Assembly (NCBI RefSeq): GCF_000515315.1
Contig: NZ_KI911562.1
Span: forward strand, 2,699,220 to 2,763,219
Source: Asinibacterium sp. OR53
GTDB taxonomy: Bacteria; Bacteroidota; Bacteroidia; Chitinophagales; Chitinophagaceae
Length of the DNA stretch: 64,000 nucleotides
Direction: 5' to 3'
In this document: positions 10,833 to 20,480 of the stretch, in pieces
Position numbering within the stretch: the stretch's first letter is position 1
Layout: each line of letters starts with the position of its first letter
Program-made: the position numbers and the translations under genes
The notes under the pieces: model-generated
Seen by the model: only the letters and a program-made list of their open reading frames with translations
Databases searched by the model: none
What the model was told of the DNA's origin: nothing

Positions 10833-13800
10833 TCACCCGATGGGAGGCGTACGCCGGCCCGATTTTAAACGCCGCTGCACATGATCAGGTAGCGGTGTTG
10901 TATTTTCTAATAATAATGGATCTGCTGTTGTTTGTGCATCGTCTTTGCCATCGCTGTATGCTGCATACCAACCCAATGAACCTTTCGGGTTTCGCGGCTG
11001 TCCGAATAAAATGATGTTGTTATTGCCGGGAGGAAAACTCCATACCAATACAGATAACGAAAACTGCCGGAGTCGTAACAGGTACCCAAGCTCGTTTAGC
11101 GCTGTAGGATAGGTTTCGAACTGAAAATTCCGGAAGCCGATCTTCAATACGCCCTGTAAAGGGAAACTTCCGCCAAGGGCCGGTATGCCCGGCAACTTTA
11201 ACCCGAGGTAAACGGGTATATCCGTTTGCGAAGCGCCTTTCATCCAGGCGGCGAGGATGGAAATTTTAAAACTATTACTACCAGTCAATGCACCGAATGT
11301 TCCGAGATCCAGCGTTAGTGCCAGTCCATACCAGCCAGGCACCATCGGCGTTTGCTCCAGTGGCGCTGCAACAGAAGTATAGCCCATGTCTTCCGGTGTT
11401 TGTCCGCTTGGCTTTTCGCCTTCCGCTGCAAGATTGGGGCTGGCAACCAATCCGCTGATGGTTAATGGGAAATTATTCATCAGTGAGGATGTCCGTTGAT
11501 GACTGGCCACCATGTCGAATGCAGTATTGGATTCTTTTACCGTAAAGGTTTGTTGTTTCGGTGTAGCCAGTGAGAACTGCATGTTAATACCAAGTCCATT
11601 GTATCGCAGGAACCTGTCGTCGGTATCTTCGCCCGGACCAAAAGAGAACAGATCGAATGCTTCTATGCGCAGGAACCTGAAATTCCCCATCAATATAAAA
11701 TTGGTGAGCACGTTTACAGAATTGGTAATTCCACCATTAACCACCTGTACCGATAATACTTCGATGTCTGTAAGCACCGTATCGTTGGCGTTGAAAATAT
11801 TTTCCCCATTCAGTGCAAATGCATAGCAGGGGGCGCCGCCCACACGCTGGTAAGAGCCTTCAATGATCAGGTTATTTCCGCGTGCTGCTATTTGCTTGGT
11901 TAATGAAGATCCTAACAGGCTGTTAAGCATGAGTTCTACTTCGGCCGAGAAATCTACGAGGGCCGCATTGGCAAAACGCACCCGCAGCCTTGTTGTTTTA
12001 AAACCAAATGGAATGCTCTGTTCTGCATACAGGTCCATCGGGTCTTCATAATTGATCAGTCCGAATGCAGCCGTCTGTTGCAACTGGGGAACACCATTCA
12101 GCACATTGAAGGGCGTTTGTGAGAAACCGATATGATGTGCACAGAATTTGGTAAGGTCAATACCTGCTGTTAAGAATTTCAGGTCATCGGGCATCTCTGA
12201 AATATCCACCGGAGCATTCAGAAATAAGAAGCCGTTCCAGTTTTTGTCGTTGAGCACCGTATCGTAAAAAATGCGCAGGGGTTTGGCTGCATCGGGTGCC
12301 GCCGCCGCCTTACAAATATTTAATAATACCGTTTGAGTTTGAGACAGCGTTCCATTCTGAGGTGTAGCTACTTCGGGCCAGTACCAGCTGCTGGTATCAT
12401 TGGCCAGGTCTATCAATGAACGGTTGCAGAATTTGGCAACCAGGAGTGTTGGGCTCTCGGCATCGGTACGCCAGGTACGGGGCGACAACTGGAAAGTCCA
12501 TCCATCCATTTCCACTTTGAGTATGCCAGCCACTTTGAGAAAAGAACCGAGATCATTACCCGCAGCAGTGCGGATACAGTTTACAAATAACTCCTCCGTA
12601 TCAAACGGCTGTGTGGCCCTGCTTACAGCCAGGTATACGGCATCAATAACAGCCTGCGTTACGCCCATCGCCAGCAGAAAGGGTTTGTCTTTTTCTGTCA
12701 GCTGGTACCGTACCGACGTGCCACTCATAAGCACGCCTGCGTTGGTTGCTACAAAAAACAATTGATTGTTCTGCAAAGCCTGCTTGAACATGCCTTCTAC
12801 GGCTGTGAAGTCTACTTTGGGATAATTAGTGCCGGGCATATTACCCATGATGAGACCATCGAAATTTTTATAGTCGGGCGTCAGTTCAGCTACGAGTCCT
12901 TGTGGTGTCACACCCAGCGGATCATTCACGCTGCGTAAACGTCGTTTGGGTACTGGGAAGTTTTCCGCGTTGGCGGCATGGGCTGTTACACCATATTGTT
13001 TACTGATAAAATAATTACGGTAGGGGGCCAGGCTTGCATTTTCCATTTCACGTGCAAGTGCATTCTTATCACTGCTGAGCCCTTTGTAAATCCCTACGGG
13101 AAATACAACTGGCTGCTGTTGCACATTATAAGGAAAGGTAAAAGCAGGCATGGGATTGAAATCAAGGATATTGTCGGTACGATGATCGATACCAGAGAAG
13201 AGCGGCGCTTCGCGCGGTTGCGCATAATATACGGGGTTAACCACCTGGTTGTTGAGCGACATCACAGTGAGGTGTGAAGTAGTTGCCGCTCCTGTCAGTG
13301 CTTTAGATATATCGGGTGCCTGTGATTGCGATGGCGGAACATAAGGAATGAATGCCGGTTTGTTTCCCTGGAATATGATCATGTAACTGGCGCCATCGAG
13401 GTTTGTGTATTCCAACCCGGACAAACCCAATAATAATTGATTGGGCAGGGGTGTAGTTGTGCTGCGCTTACTCTTTTTTTGCGAAGGAGTGAGGATGGTT
13501 GCCTGGAATGCACCATCGGGACTTAAATGATAACGATATCCTTCTTCTGACAGGCTTTCCTGTACCGGACAATAGCCGAATACAAAACGTGCATCGGGGA
13601 ATACCCCATTCGCTTTGAGTGGTGTTAACTGAATAGTGTATCCACGTGTGGTTCGCAGGAAACTTTCCTGTATGGGTGAAGCCGTTGTTCCCGCAGGAAA
13701 TAAACTGAATGAAGTGCGGGAAGCTACCAGTGGCAGCAATGGATCGAACAGGATGCCCAGGTTAAGGGTTGCCGTTTGCCTTGCGAACACAGGCATGAAC

Positions 13801-14537
13801 AATATTTTTGTTGCAGTTGCATAGGCCATAGCTGCCGGGTCGGGATCATCTCCATTAACAGGAGGAACTGGTTCATCATCAGAAGAGGTAGGTGCCGCTG
13901 CGTATTGCAAACCGATGTTGAGTGCTTTCCACAGATCGCACTGCTCCTGGCTGGAAGGTGCTGCAATAGTCATGCTGCTACTGAATGCACCAAGTGCTGT
14001 TCCGCTGAATGACAGCTGTGCTGTTGGAAAAGTATAGCCCCCTTCCGGGCCATTGAACACCCCGCCAGGAAAGCCTATACCGCCTCCGTTCTCATCGGTG
14101 ATATAAGTGAGTGTACTCAATCCTGTCAGCGATAATTGGTAAGCGCCGATGTTAAAAGCTACGGATCGCATCAATTGCCAACTGATGTTGACACCTGTTC
14201 CGGTAGCTTTTGCAAAAGCTACCGTGATCTGCCATTGCAAATAAGACTGACCTGCATTGCTGATCCACACACAACGCACGATATCAGGCGGACCCAGATT
14301 TGGACGAAGTGCTGTTAAATCTGCTGCGAACTTTGTCCAGTCGGAAGGTATTTGATCTAGGAATAAATAAAAGCCACCGATGTTCTGCCACACTGTACTT
14401 GTACTGGCGCTGGTGCCCAGGCTACCAGGTGGATCTGCAAAGTATCCTGCCCAATAATTGACCAGTCCGGTATCTGCGAGTGTTGACAACACATATACGG
14501 AAGAGTTAACCTGGTTGAATACCGGAACAGCGCTCAT
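10833..14537 (-). CDS. Large uncharacterised beta-rich protein, 1234 aa
   Basis: I do not recognise this protein. It starts MSAVPVFNQVNSSVYVL with no signal peptide or membrane segment. It is rich in Asn, Gly, Phe and Thr, with a Lys/Ser/Arg-rich patch (KKSKRS) near residue 350 and a basic tail (RRLKSGRRTPP). Residues about 950-1200 alternate hydrophobic and polar residues (WYGLALTLDLGTFGAL, LKLPGIPALGGSFPLQG), much like the Gly-rich beta region of the giant protein in the same operon, which suggests a shared fold (inference). It begins 7 nt after the Fn3-like gene and ends 17 nt before the metallo-hydrolase gene. A profile search against long beta-rich families (for example DUF6603) would be the first test. 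Confidence 0.8.
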   Translation of the reverse strand: MSAVPVFNQVNSSVYVLSTLADTGLVNYWAGYFADPPGSLGTSASTSTVWQNIGGFYLFLDQIPSDWTKFAADLTALRPNLGPPDIVRCVWISNAGQSYLQWQITVAFAKATGTGVNISWQLMRSVAFNIGAYQLSLTGLSTLTYITDENGGGIGFPGGVFNGPEGGYTFPTAQLSFSGTALGAFSSSMTIAAPSSQEQCDLWKALNIGLQYAAAPTSSDDEPVPPVNGDDPDPAAMAYATATKILFMPVFARQTATLNLGILFDPLLPLVASRTSFSLFPAGTTASPIQESFLRTTRGYTIQLTPLKANGVFPDARFVFGYCPVQESLSEEGYRYHLSPDGAFQATILTPSQKKSKRSTTTPLPNQLLLGLSGLEYTNLDGASYMIIFQGNKPAFIPYVPPSQSQAPDISKALTGAATTSHLTVMSLNNQVVNPVYYAQPREAPLFSGIDHRTDNILDFNPMPAFTFPYNVQQQPVVFPVGIYKGLSSDKNALAREMENASLAPYRNYFISKQYGVTAHAANAENFPVPKRRLRSVNDPLGVTPQGLVAELTPDYKNFDGLIMGNMPGTNYPKVDFTAVEGMFKQALQNNQLFFVATNAGVLMSGTSVRYQLTEKDKPFLLAMGVTQAVIDAVYLAVSRATQPFDTEELFVNCIRTAAGNDLGSFLKVAGILKVEMDGWTFQLSPRTWRTDAESPTLLVAKFCNRSLIDLANDTSSWYWPEVATPQNGTLSQTQTVLLNICKAAAAPDAAKPLRIFYDTVLNDKNWNGFLFLNAPVDISEMPDDLKFLTAGIDLTKFCAHHIGFSQTPFNVLNGVPQLQQTAAFGLINYEDPMDLYAEQSIPFGFKTTRLRVRFANAALVDFSAEVELMLNSLLGSSLTKQIAARGNNLIIEGSYQRVGGAPCYAFALNGENIFNANDTVLTDIEVLSVQVVNGGITNSVNVLTNFILMGNFRFLRIEAFDLFSFGPGEDTDDRFLRYNGLGINMQFSLATPKQQTFTVKESNTAFDMVASHQRTSSLMNNFPLTISGLVASPNLAAEGEKPSGQTPEDMGYTSVAAPLEQTPMVPGWYGLALTLDLGTFGALTGSNSFKISILAAWMKGASQTDIPVYLGLKLPGIPALGGSFPLQGVLKIGFRNFQFETYPTALNELGYLLRLRQFSLSVLVWSFPPGNNNIILFGQPRNPKGSLGWYAAYSDGKDDAQTTADPLLLENTTPLPDHVQRRLKSGRRTPPIG

Positions 14538-14544
14538 GAATGGG

Positions 14545-17500
14545 TTAATATTTATCTGTGATAACCTGGTCGCCAGGCATTAATGGAACTGACATGGCAT
14601 TCAACCCATTACCTGTTCCGTATACGGCTAAACCATTCCAGTCGACACACAATTCCAGTTGAGGTCCCAATGCTGTTGCTGAAGTTATACTGGTGATCGC
14701 CGGCACGATGGAACGGTAAACGCGAAGTTGTTTCAATACCGGTGAGGTGGATACCGGCCGTAAACCCAATTGTTCCAGCAGGTTGCCCAGGCTGGTACCC
14801 ATAGGTACAAGTCGTTCGCTTCCATTCACCAATACTTTGATCACCACTTCTACAACAGCTCTGCCCCGGAAATACGCCGTAGGGTTATTGGACGGATCAA
14901 CTGTTGTGCTTTGCAAACTGCTGTATTTGTTTGCAGCTACCAGTGTAAAATTCGATCCTGTCAGATTTGACCCACTGCCCCAGGGGCTACTGATGGCAGA
15001 TGGAAAATACAGGCGATAGAAAGGCTGTATGAATTGCGGGTAATACAGGTCAACCGCTCCGGCAAGGCCGGCCTGAACGGAACCCGTAGAGGCAGCTGGT
15101 GATGAAACGGTAAGAGAGCCCTGCGAAGTAAGTGTATTAAAAAATGCATCGAACCCTGTACGCCAATTAGTGCCGGACAGATAGCTGCCTATTTCAAAAT
15201 CGAGAATGGTAGCGCCTGCATAACCGTTGATCCAGGAAGGCAGTCCGCTTTGCGCAATGCCAATGTAGTCGCTTGCAGCTACCCTCAACACCATGCCCGG
15301 CCTGAGGTCTACATAACCCGCCCCCACAGTGGAAACTGTAGAGAATCCAAAATTGTAATAGAGTTGTTCTGCAAAAGTCTGTGGTAATGAACAGGCGATG
15401 GCCGACTGCACGAGCGAGATACCAAACGGCGTGGCGCCGGCAAGTGTGCCACCGGGAGGCGTTTCAATATTCTTCAGGAAATTGACATAGGCCTGTTGCA
15501 GAGCGGCACGGATAGCTGTAGTATCGAATGTCCAGGCCAATGGATCTGCTGCAATGGTTAGCTTATAGGGTAAAGCAGTATTTCCTGAAGGTTCAATCTT
15601 GAAAGGAGCTACTTCAATCGGTGTGGTGCCGAGTGCTCCGGATGCAGCACCCAGTTCGGGTAAATACAATACAATGGCCTGTGCTGTTGGGCCTGTGGTT
15701 GCAGTGCCGAGCGCCGACATGCTTTGTGCCGGATAGATATACGGATAGGCGGCAGAAGCCGGTTGCTGGCTCAGGAATAAGGCAGATGCGAATAGTTTAA
15801 GTGATGTTCCCGCAAGACCTGTTCCATTTTTCATAATGGGTTGTACATAGGCCGTGTATTCTTTCCCCGAGGCAGCCGTAATAGTGAACGAATCGCTGGT
15901 GGCACTGGTGGTATTGGTATACACTTGGTTGGCAGGCGTTGCATTGTCGTATACCGATATACAGTAGCATACAGCATCTGGCACCTGCTCCCACTCCACA
16001 GTTGTATTGCTACCAGTGAAGCGGACTGTGGAAACATTGGCCATATTCGTTGGCACCCATGCTTCATTAGAAGGAGGCCCTGTAATCGGAACACCGTTTG
16101 AAGTTCCGGTTGCCCTTACAGTATAACCGAGCAATGCTCCAAGCGTAAGCGCTGTTGTTAATGCAAAAGCGTTTGTTGGAATATTGGTTTGCGGATTGCC
16201 TTTTGTAAAATTGATATTATAGGCAATAGCATTGGCACCTGTAACAGCGGTCCAGTTCAGTGTAGCTATATTGGTAGTGGCTGCAGCAGTAGTTGCGTTG
16301 ATAATGGGCGCTGTCAATAACGGACTGGCACTACAGGTGGCAGCCATAGACGGATCACACTGAAGTGTAACCGGTCCAAGTGAAATATTTACCATTGCCA
16401 CCAGGTTGCCGGTATCCGGAATAGAAAGGGCGGCAAGCTGAATGGCACTGCGTGTAGCAGTTGTTTCGTTTCCACGATAAATAGTAGTAGCGCCGGATGC
16501 AATGATCGCACGATAGCTTACCGGTAATGTATTGGCTGCCGGAAGCGTGGCCGGTACGGTCCAGGTAATACCGATTTGTCCCTTTGTTGTAACCAATGAA
16601 GCCAGCAATGGCGGTGCAAACAGCGCATACAAAGTTTGTGCAGGGCTATTACCGCCGGTAATGCCGGTAGCAAAGAGTTGTATGGTTTGTGTTTTGGAGG
16701 TGTCGATTGCTGTTTTGGCAAACGTAAGTGTGGCAGTAGTGCCGGAAATGGTTTGCGTAGCTATAACAGTCGTTTCCTGTAAAACAGAAACTGTATAAGC
16801 AGTAACATTGGCAGCGCTATCAGGCAGGCGGTTCCAGGCAATATCCGCTCTCCATTGTGCGTTGTTTGCGGGATCGATGAGCAGGAGGGCGGATTGCAGT
16901 ACAGGTGCGGTGGCCAGTAAAACGGCGGGCTTACTTGCAGGACCTGTTACTGTTCCATCGGCAGATACACTGCTGGCAACAACGCTTAGTCCAACCATTC
17001 CTTCTACATTGTACTTTGATGTACTATAGCTAAAACTCACCACGCCGCTAGTGGGTGCAACAGGACCGGCAAGTACTATATCTCCATCCATCAGGTAAGC
17101 TTGTGCGGAAAGACCTGTGGGGGTCGTTGCAATATTTGCCGTTACTTTTCCTGCTGTTTTATCAGCAACAACATTAGTTACCGTTGGCGCCTGCGTGATC
17201 AGGCTGAAGGACAAAGGTGTACTGCCAATATTATTCGCTAGAGTAGATAACTGAACGGTAATGTTTGACTGGCCATAAATATCCAGCGGAATATTGGCAG
17301 AAACAGGGCCTCCTTTAAAACTGGCAACAACCTGGTTGCTGGCAAGGACCTGTATGAGGCTGGAATCGGGGTTCACGCAACCGGCAATCGTATCGAGGTT
17401 CCAGGAAAGAGAAAGGCTTTTGCCATTGTAAACAGCTGCAGCAATTGTTTTAGCCGCTTGTGGTACGCTGGTGTAATTGCTGATCACGGTAGGAGGTCCC

Positions 17501-18129
17501 ATGCTGAAAGGGGGTGCAAAAGCACCGCCTCCCGAATTGCTGGTGGGAATAATGGCTTGTGCATTGAAAGAGAATGGCGCAGTAAACCCGGTGGTGGTAA
17601 CAGGTACAGATAACCTGTTACCCTGAGTTTGCGCGCTGCCAATATTCACATATACACCGCCTGATAGGGCGAATACATTTACCTGTGCACCTACCGCAAC
17701 ACTGCTTGCACCATAGGTTACCGTTGCATCAAGCGTAGTGCCATTGAAAGCGGCGCTACCTACCATCACTTCGGCAGCGGTTACGGGTGCAGATGCGATG
17801 GCACTGTTCCAGTCGATATTTTCAGGTGGTGTGCCCGACGGCACCCAGATGATATCGATCATATAAGACTCGGTGGCGGATAAAGGAAAAGACGGCTGAT
17901 AGATAGCCGTCTTTACACTTGTACCGGGACCGGATGTAGCAGATATACCAATAACCACCGGGCTTGACGCCATCCGCAAGCGGATCACCAGCACGGGGTT
18001 GGTAACGCCGGCAGGCGTGGGTGATTGCGCCGGATCTGTCTGTAATGTTACACCTGTAGTACCTACGCCGGGAGGTGGAACGGAATAGGGGCTGGCATAA
18101 AACAGATTCTTGATAAGACTGTTGGCCAT
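14545..18129 (-). CDS. Fn3-like repeat protein with beta-grasp-like C-terminus, 1194 aa
   Basis: The start is taken at MANSLIKNLFYASPYS (18129), 10 nt after the preceding gene; a longer frame to 18285 would overlap that gene and gives an unlikely Cys/Met-rich N-terminus. Residues about 313-774 contain five tandem modules of about 90 residues with Fn3-like strands and Trp/Tyr cores (for example ADIAWNRLPD, IGITWTVPATLP, LNWTAVTGA, VEWEQVPDA). Less regular beta modules precede them. The last 110 residues (VLVNGSERLVPMGTSLGNLL ... PLMPGDQVITDKY) resemble a beta-grasp or SLBB-like domain. No signal peptide is visible. Fn3 modules usually mediate protein or glycan contacts or act as spacers, so a structural role is likely; the function is unknown. 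Confidence 0.8.
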   Translation of the reverse strand: MANSLIKNLFYASPYSVPPPGVGTTGVTLQTDPAQSPTPAGVTNPVLVIRLRMASSPVVIGISATSGPGTSVKTAIYQPSFPLSATESYMIDIIWVPSGTPPENIDWNSAIASAPVTAAEVMVGSAAFNGTTLDATVTYGASSVAVGAQVNVFALSGGVYVNIGSAQTQGNRLSVPVTTTGFTAPFSFNAQAIIPTSNSGGGAFAPPFSMGPPTVISNYTSVPQAAKTIAAAVYNGKSLSLSWNLDTIAGCVNPDSSLIQVLASNQVVASFKGGPVSANIPLDIYGQSNITVQLSTLANNIGSTPLSFSLITQAPTVTNVVADKTAGKVTANIATTPTGLSAQAYLMDGDIVLAGPVAPTSGVVSFSYSTSKYNVEGMVGLSVVASSVSADGTVTGPASKPAVLLATAPVLQSALLLIDPANNAQWRADIAWNRLPDSAANVTAYTVSVLQETTVIATQTISGTTATLTFAKTAIDTSKTQTIQLFATGITGGNSPAQTLYALFAPPLLASLVTTKGQIGITWTVPATLPAANTLPVSYRAIIASGATTIYRGNETTATRSAIQLAALSIPDTGNLVAMVNISLGPVTLQCDPSMAATCSASPLLTAPIINATTAAATTNIATLNWTAVTGANAIAYNINFTKGNPQTNIPTNAFALTTALTLGALLGYTVRATGTSNGVPITGPPSNEAWVPTNMANVSTVRFTGSNTTVEWEQVPDAVCYCISVYDNATPANQVYTNTTSATSDSFTITAASGKEYTAYVQPIMKNGTGLAGTSLKLFASALFLSQQPASAAYPYIYPAQSMSALGTATTGPTAQAIVLYLPELGAASGALGTTPIEVAPFKIEPSGNTALPYKLTIAADPLAWTFDTTAIRAALQQAYVNFLKNIETPPGGTLAGATPFGISLVQSAIACSLPQTFAEQLYYNFGFSTVSTVGAGYVDLRPGMVLRVAASDYIGIAQSGLPSWINGYAGATILDFEIGSYLSGTNWRTGFDAFFNTLTSQGSLTVSSPAASTGSVQAGLAGAVDLYYPQFIQPFYRLYFPSAISSPWGSGSNLTGSNFTLVAANKYSSLQSTTVDPSNNPTAYFRGRAVVEVVIKVLVNGSERLVPMGTSLGNLLEQLGLRPVSTSPVLKQLRVYRSIVPAITSITSATALGPQLELCVDWNGLAVYGTGNGLNAMSVPLMPGDQVITDKY

Positions 18130-18139
18130 GAGTAGGGTA

Positions 18140-19915
18140 TTAAAAGCGCTTGTGATGTAGTGCGGATGCATAATCAGTATGCAGTTCCTGTTTGATGCGC
18201 GGCAGCATGTATTCAAGATCATGGTGCGCTTCATTGCAATGATGGCGCATTGCCAGCTGATCACCGCAAAGGATTCCATTGGCATAATAGTTTGCCATAT
18301 TGTGCGGAAAACTTTTTTCAGCTTGTTCTTTTATATTACCCAGTGCCAGGGCATAAAACATATCGTTGTAAGCAATCGCTTCAATGCTTTTTACCGTAGA
18401 CATGCCTTCATCGGTCATTACTTTGTCGCCCGCAACAAGATGGCTGATACTTCTGCACTTATCCGCCGTCATAAAGACCATGTGGTTCTCGGTAGCAGTG
18501 ATGCTTTTATCATTAGCGGTGGTGAGCCGGAATATCTCTTTGCGGGTGCCCGCTGCCGGATCGGAACTATGTCGCCCTAATGCGGTAGCGCATACTGCGA
18601 AACTACTTCCGTTAGTACCGGTTTTTACCCTGAAGGTTTCATTGATGGCTTCAATTGGTTTTTTACTACCATCTTCCAGCGTTACTAATGTGCCTTTGGC
18701 CAGGCAATGCCACCAGAAATACAGGTTTGGTATCTGCGTGCAATTGATAGATGGGTCTTCGGGTGTGTTTTTGCTGCAGACAAAAAATGGAGGTGCTGTA
18801 GCGCCGCCTTTTAATGGGATGCCATTAAATGCGAAATAGAAATAACTATCAATTTCGTTGCCCAGCGAAGTAGAGTTGTATACAATTGAGTTTGTTTGTT
18901 GGTAACCCTTTTGATCATAGGGAAATTCCCACTGCAAAACATTGGCAGGAGTACCCACTGAAAAAGCACCAATCATCTTTGCATCTGTGGTGTATTGGGT
19001 AGCTCTGGTGATTTCGACAGTAGAGCCATGTCCATTGTTTACAAAAATACTGGTACTGAGATCTGCAATGGTAAGGCTGGGCAAGTCAATAAGCCCGCTC
19101 AGCGCCACATTACCTTTAAAAGGAACAATGAGATAAGGATTGTTTTCATTGACAGAAGGTTCTATGAAGATATAGTCAGTATTGGATGGAAATGGAGAAC
19201 CTGCTATTCTGCCCACTGCAATCCAAATGTTTACATTGCCTGTATGCTGAATCACAGGCATAGTAATATTAGCCTTGATGCCATCCAGCGCTACCGCAAC
19301 TTTATTGGTATAACTGTAAAAACGAGTAGACCCGTCGGCATCTGTTGTGTGCCCCATGTAGAGAAGAGAGAGGTTTTTTCCGGCCGGCGCAGCGGTAGCG
19401 CTCCTGGCAGGACAAGCGAGAAAGCCTCTTTTCACCGCTGTATTCTCTCCCTGCGCCAGTAGTGCGCCGGTATCACTATCGAACACCATTAAATTGCCCC
19501 CTTTGATCAGGCTATCGTTGGATGAGCGTGACCAAACAGTGGCAGTAGCTTTTCCGGCAGTAGTTTTCCCTGCATCTACCATGCGTACATTGTCCACGCC
19601 AGGGGCTCCCTTATATGGACCTCCCGTGTTCAGTGCTTTATAGAGGTATGGGTAATTGGCCGGTGTTCTGCCGGCAGCATTGAGCATACTTTCAATGAAT
19701 TTTCGATGTGTGGGATCTGAAGGGTTGAGGTAAGTAGTTGCCCCTTGTTTCGAAGCACGTTGAAATGCGAGTAACTCACCAGCTTGTTGTGTTGTTAGTG
19801 TTGGCAGAGATTTCATAAATAGAATTTTATGTCTGTGATTTTTGATTGGAACCGTATACTTTCCTTCAGATGAGAACAGAAACACCGGGAGGTCAGTTTT
19901 GTATTTTATACTCAT
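18140..19915 (-). CDS. Hint-domain protein, probable first gene of the giant-protein operon
   Basis: The frame is 591 codons from 19915; a start at MKSLPTLTTQQAGELLAF (19815, 558 aa) is equally plausible. The first 400 residues are unrecognised and beta-rich. At Cys404 a Hint module begins: CLAKGTLVTLEDGSKKPIEA, then TENH (475-478), the equivalent of the catalytic TxxH block, and NYYANGIL near 542-549. Hint domains, shared by inteins, Hedgehog proteins and polymorphic toxins, cleave the peptide bond before the first Cys. Some 40 residues follow the module and there is no canonical His-Asn/Cys splice junction, so cleavage rather than splicing is expected. The downstream gene starts 10 nt later. 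No signal peptide is visible. The Hint assignment is firm; the N-terminal function is unknown. Confidence 0.85.
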   Translation of the reverse strand: MSIKYKTDLPVFLFSSEGKYTVPIKNHRHKILFMKSLPTLTTQQAGELLAFQRASKQGATTYLNPSDPTHRKFIESMLNAAGRTPANYPYLYKALNTGGPYKGAPGVDNVRMVDAGKTTAGKATATVWSRSSNDSLIKGGNLMVFDSDTGALLAQGENTAVKRGFLACPARSATAAPAGKNLSLLYMGHTTDADGSTRFYSYTNKVAVALDGIKANITMPVIQHTGNVNIWIAVGRIAGSPFPSNTDYIFIEPSVNENNPYLIVPFKGNVALSGLIDLPSLTIADLSTSIFVNNGHGSTVEITRATQYTTDAKMIGAFSVGTPANVLQWEFPYDQKGYQQTNSIVYNSTSLGNEIDSYFYFAFNGIPLKGGATAPPFFVCSKNTPEDPSINCTQIPNLYFWWHCLAKGTLVTLEDGSKKPIEAINETFRVKTGTNGSSFAVCATALGRHSSDPAAGTRKEIFRLTTANDKSITATENHMVFMTADKCRSISHLVAGDKVMTDEGMSTVKSIEAIAYNDMFYALALGNIKEQAEKSFPHNMANYYANGILCGDQLAMRHHCNEAHHDLEYMLPRIKQELHTDYASALHHKRF

Positions 19916-20480
19916 TCATTGGATAGGATTTGATATGGAGACTGAAAACAAAAAACGCCGAACAAATTAGCACGAAAGACGACGATCTAATGGTTAGAAA
20001 TTAATTTAAGCGCTCGATATTCTGCATTAAAAATCAATTTGTTACAGATTTTCTTTCGCAATGATTGATGCCATGCAACAATACAATCAAATTTTGACTG
20101 ATACAAGGGGGAAAACCCCCTATTTGAGTGAATGAAACAGGATTTTTTTACTCATTTCGTTTCCCACTCTAAGTTTCGTAGATAAATTTGGATTTACTCT
20201 TTTTGATTTGATCGATGGGTGCCGTGTTCAAATTTGTTTGCAAATAGCAACCCATCTGGATGACATTATTTATCAATGATAATGTATGATTTATGGAATC
20301 AAATATTATCCCAGATAAAAGCCGGCTCTTTTGCAGCTTTCTCCGTAATTGTTGAGCTTTAAGGTGGCGACTGAAAGCGTTCGTTATTTAATTCAGATTT
20401 TATAGGTAGGCTCCGTTTTTAAGGGCCAATAAAACAAGTTAAAAGCCTTAATTTTAGTTTACTGAAACCAATGCTGCTCA
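19916..20480. promoter_or_regulatory. 565-bp divergent intergenic region between giant operon and response regulator
   Basis: There is no credible gene here. It must hold the promoter of the 20-kb leftward operon and that of the rightward response-regulator gene. TAAATTTG at 20183-20190 fits the Bacteroidota -7 consensus for rightward transcription, but lacks a good -33 box and lies 290 nt from the gene. A perfect GGGGG-AAAA-CCCCC hairpin is at 20107-20120. The leftward promoter is not clear: CAAATTAG near 19963 is only a near match. Confidence 0.5.
20107..20120. other. Perfect G5-A4-C5 hairpin in the control region
   Basis: Five G, four A and five C form a perfect short stem-loop inside the divergent control region. 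It has no T-tract directly after it (TATTTGAG follows), so it is not an ordinary terminator. It may be an operator or part of a 5' leader. Function unknown. Confidence 0.4.

Noticed and set aside
18140..18706. True splicing intein in the Hint gene
   Set aside because: There is no His-Asn followed by Cys/Ser/Thr junction at the end of the module and no recognisable C-terminal extein domain.
1..19915. Contractile injection system or phage tail, suggested by LysM modules in giant proteins
   Set aside because: No sheath, tube, spike, baseplate wedge or AAA ATPase genes are present, and the LysM modules are far more numerous than in tail adaptor proteins.
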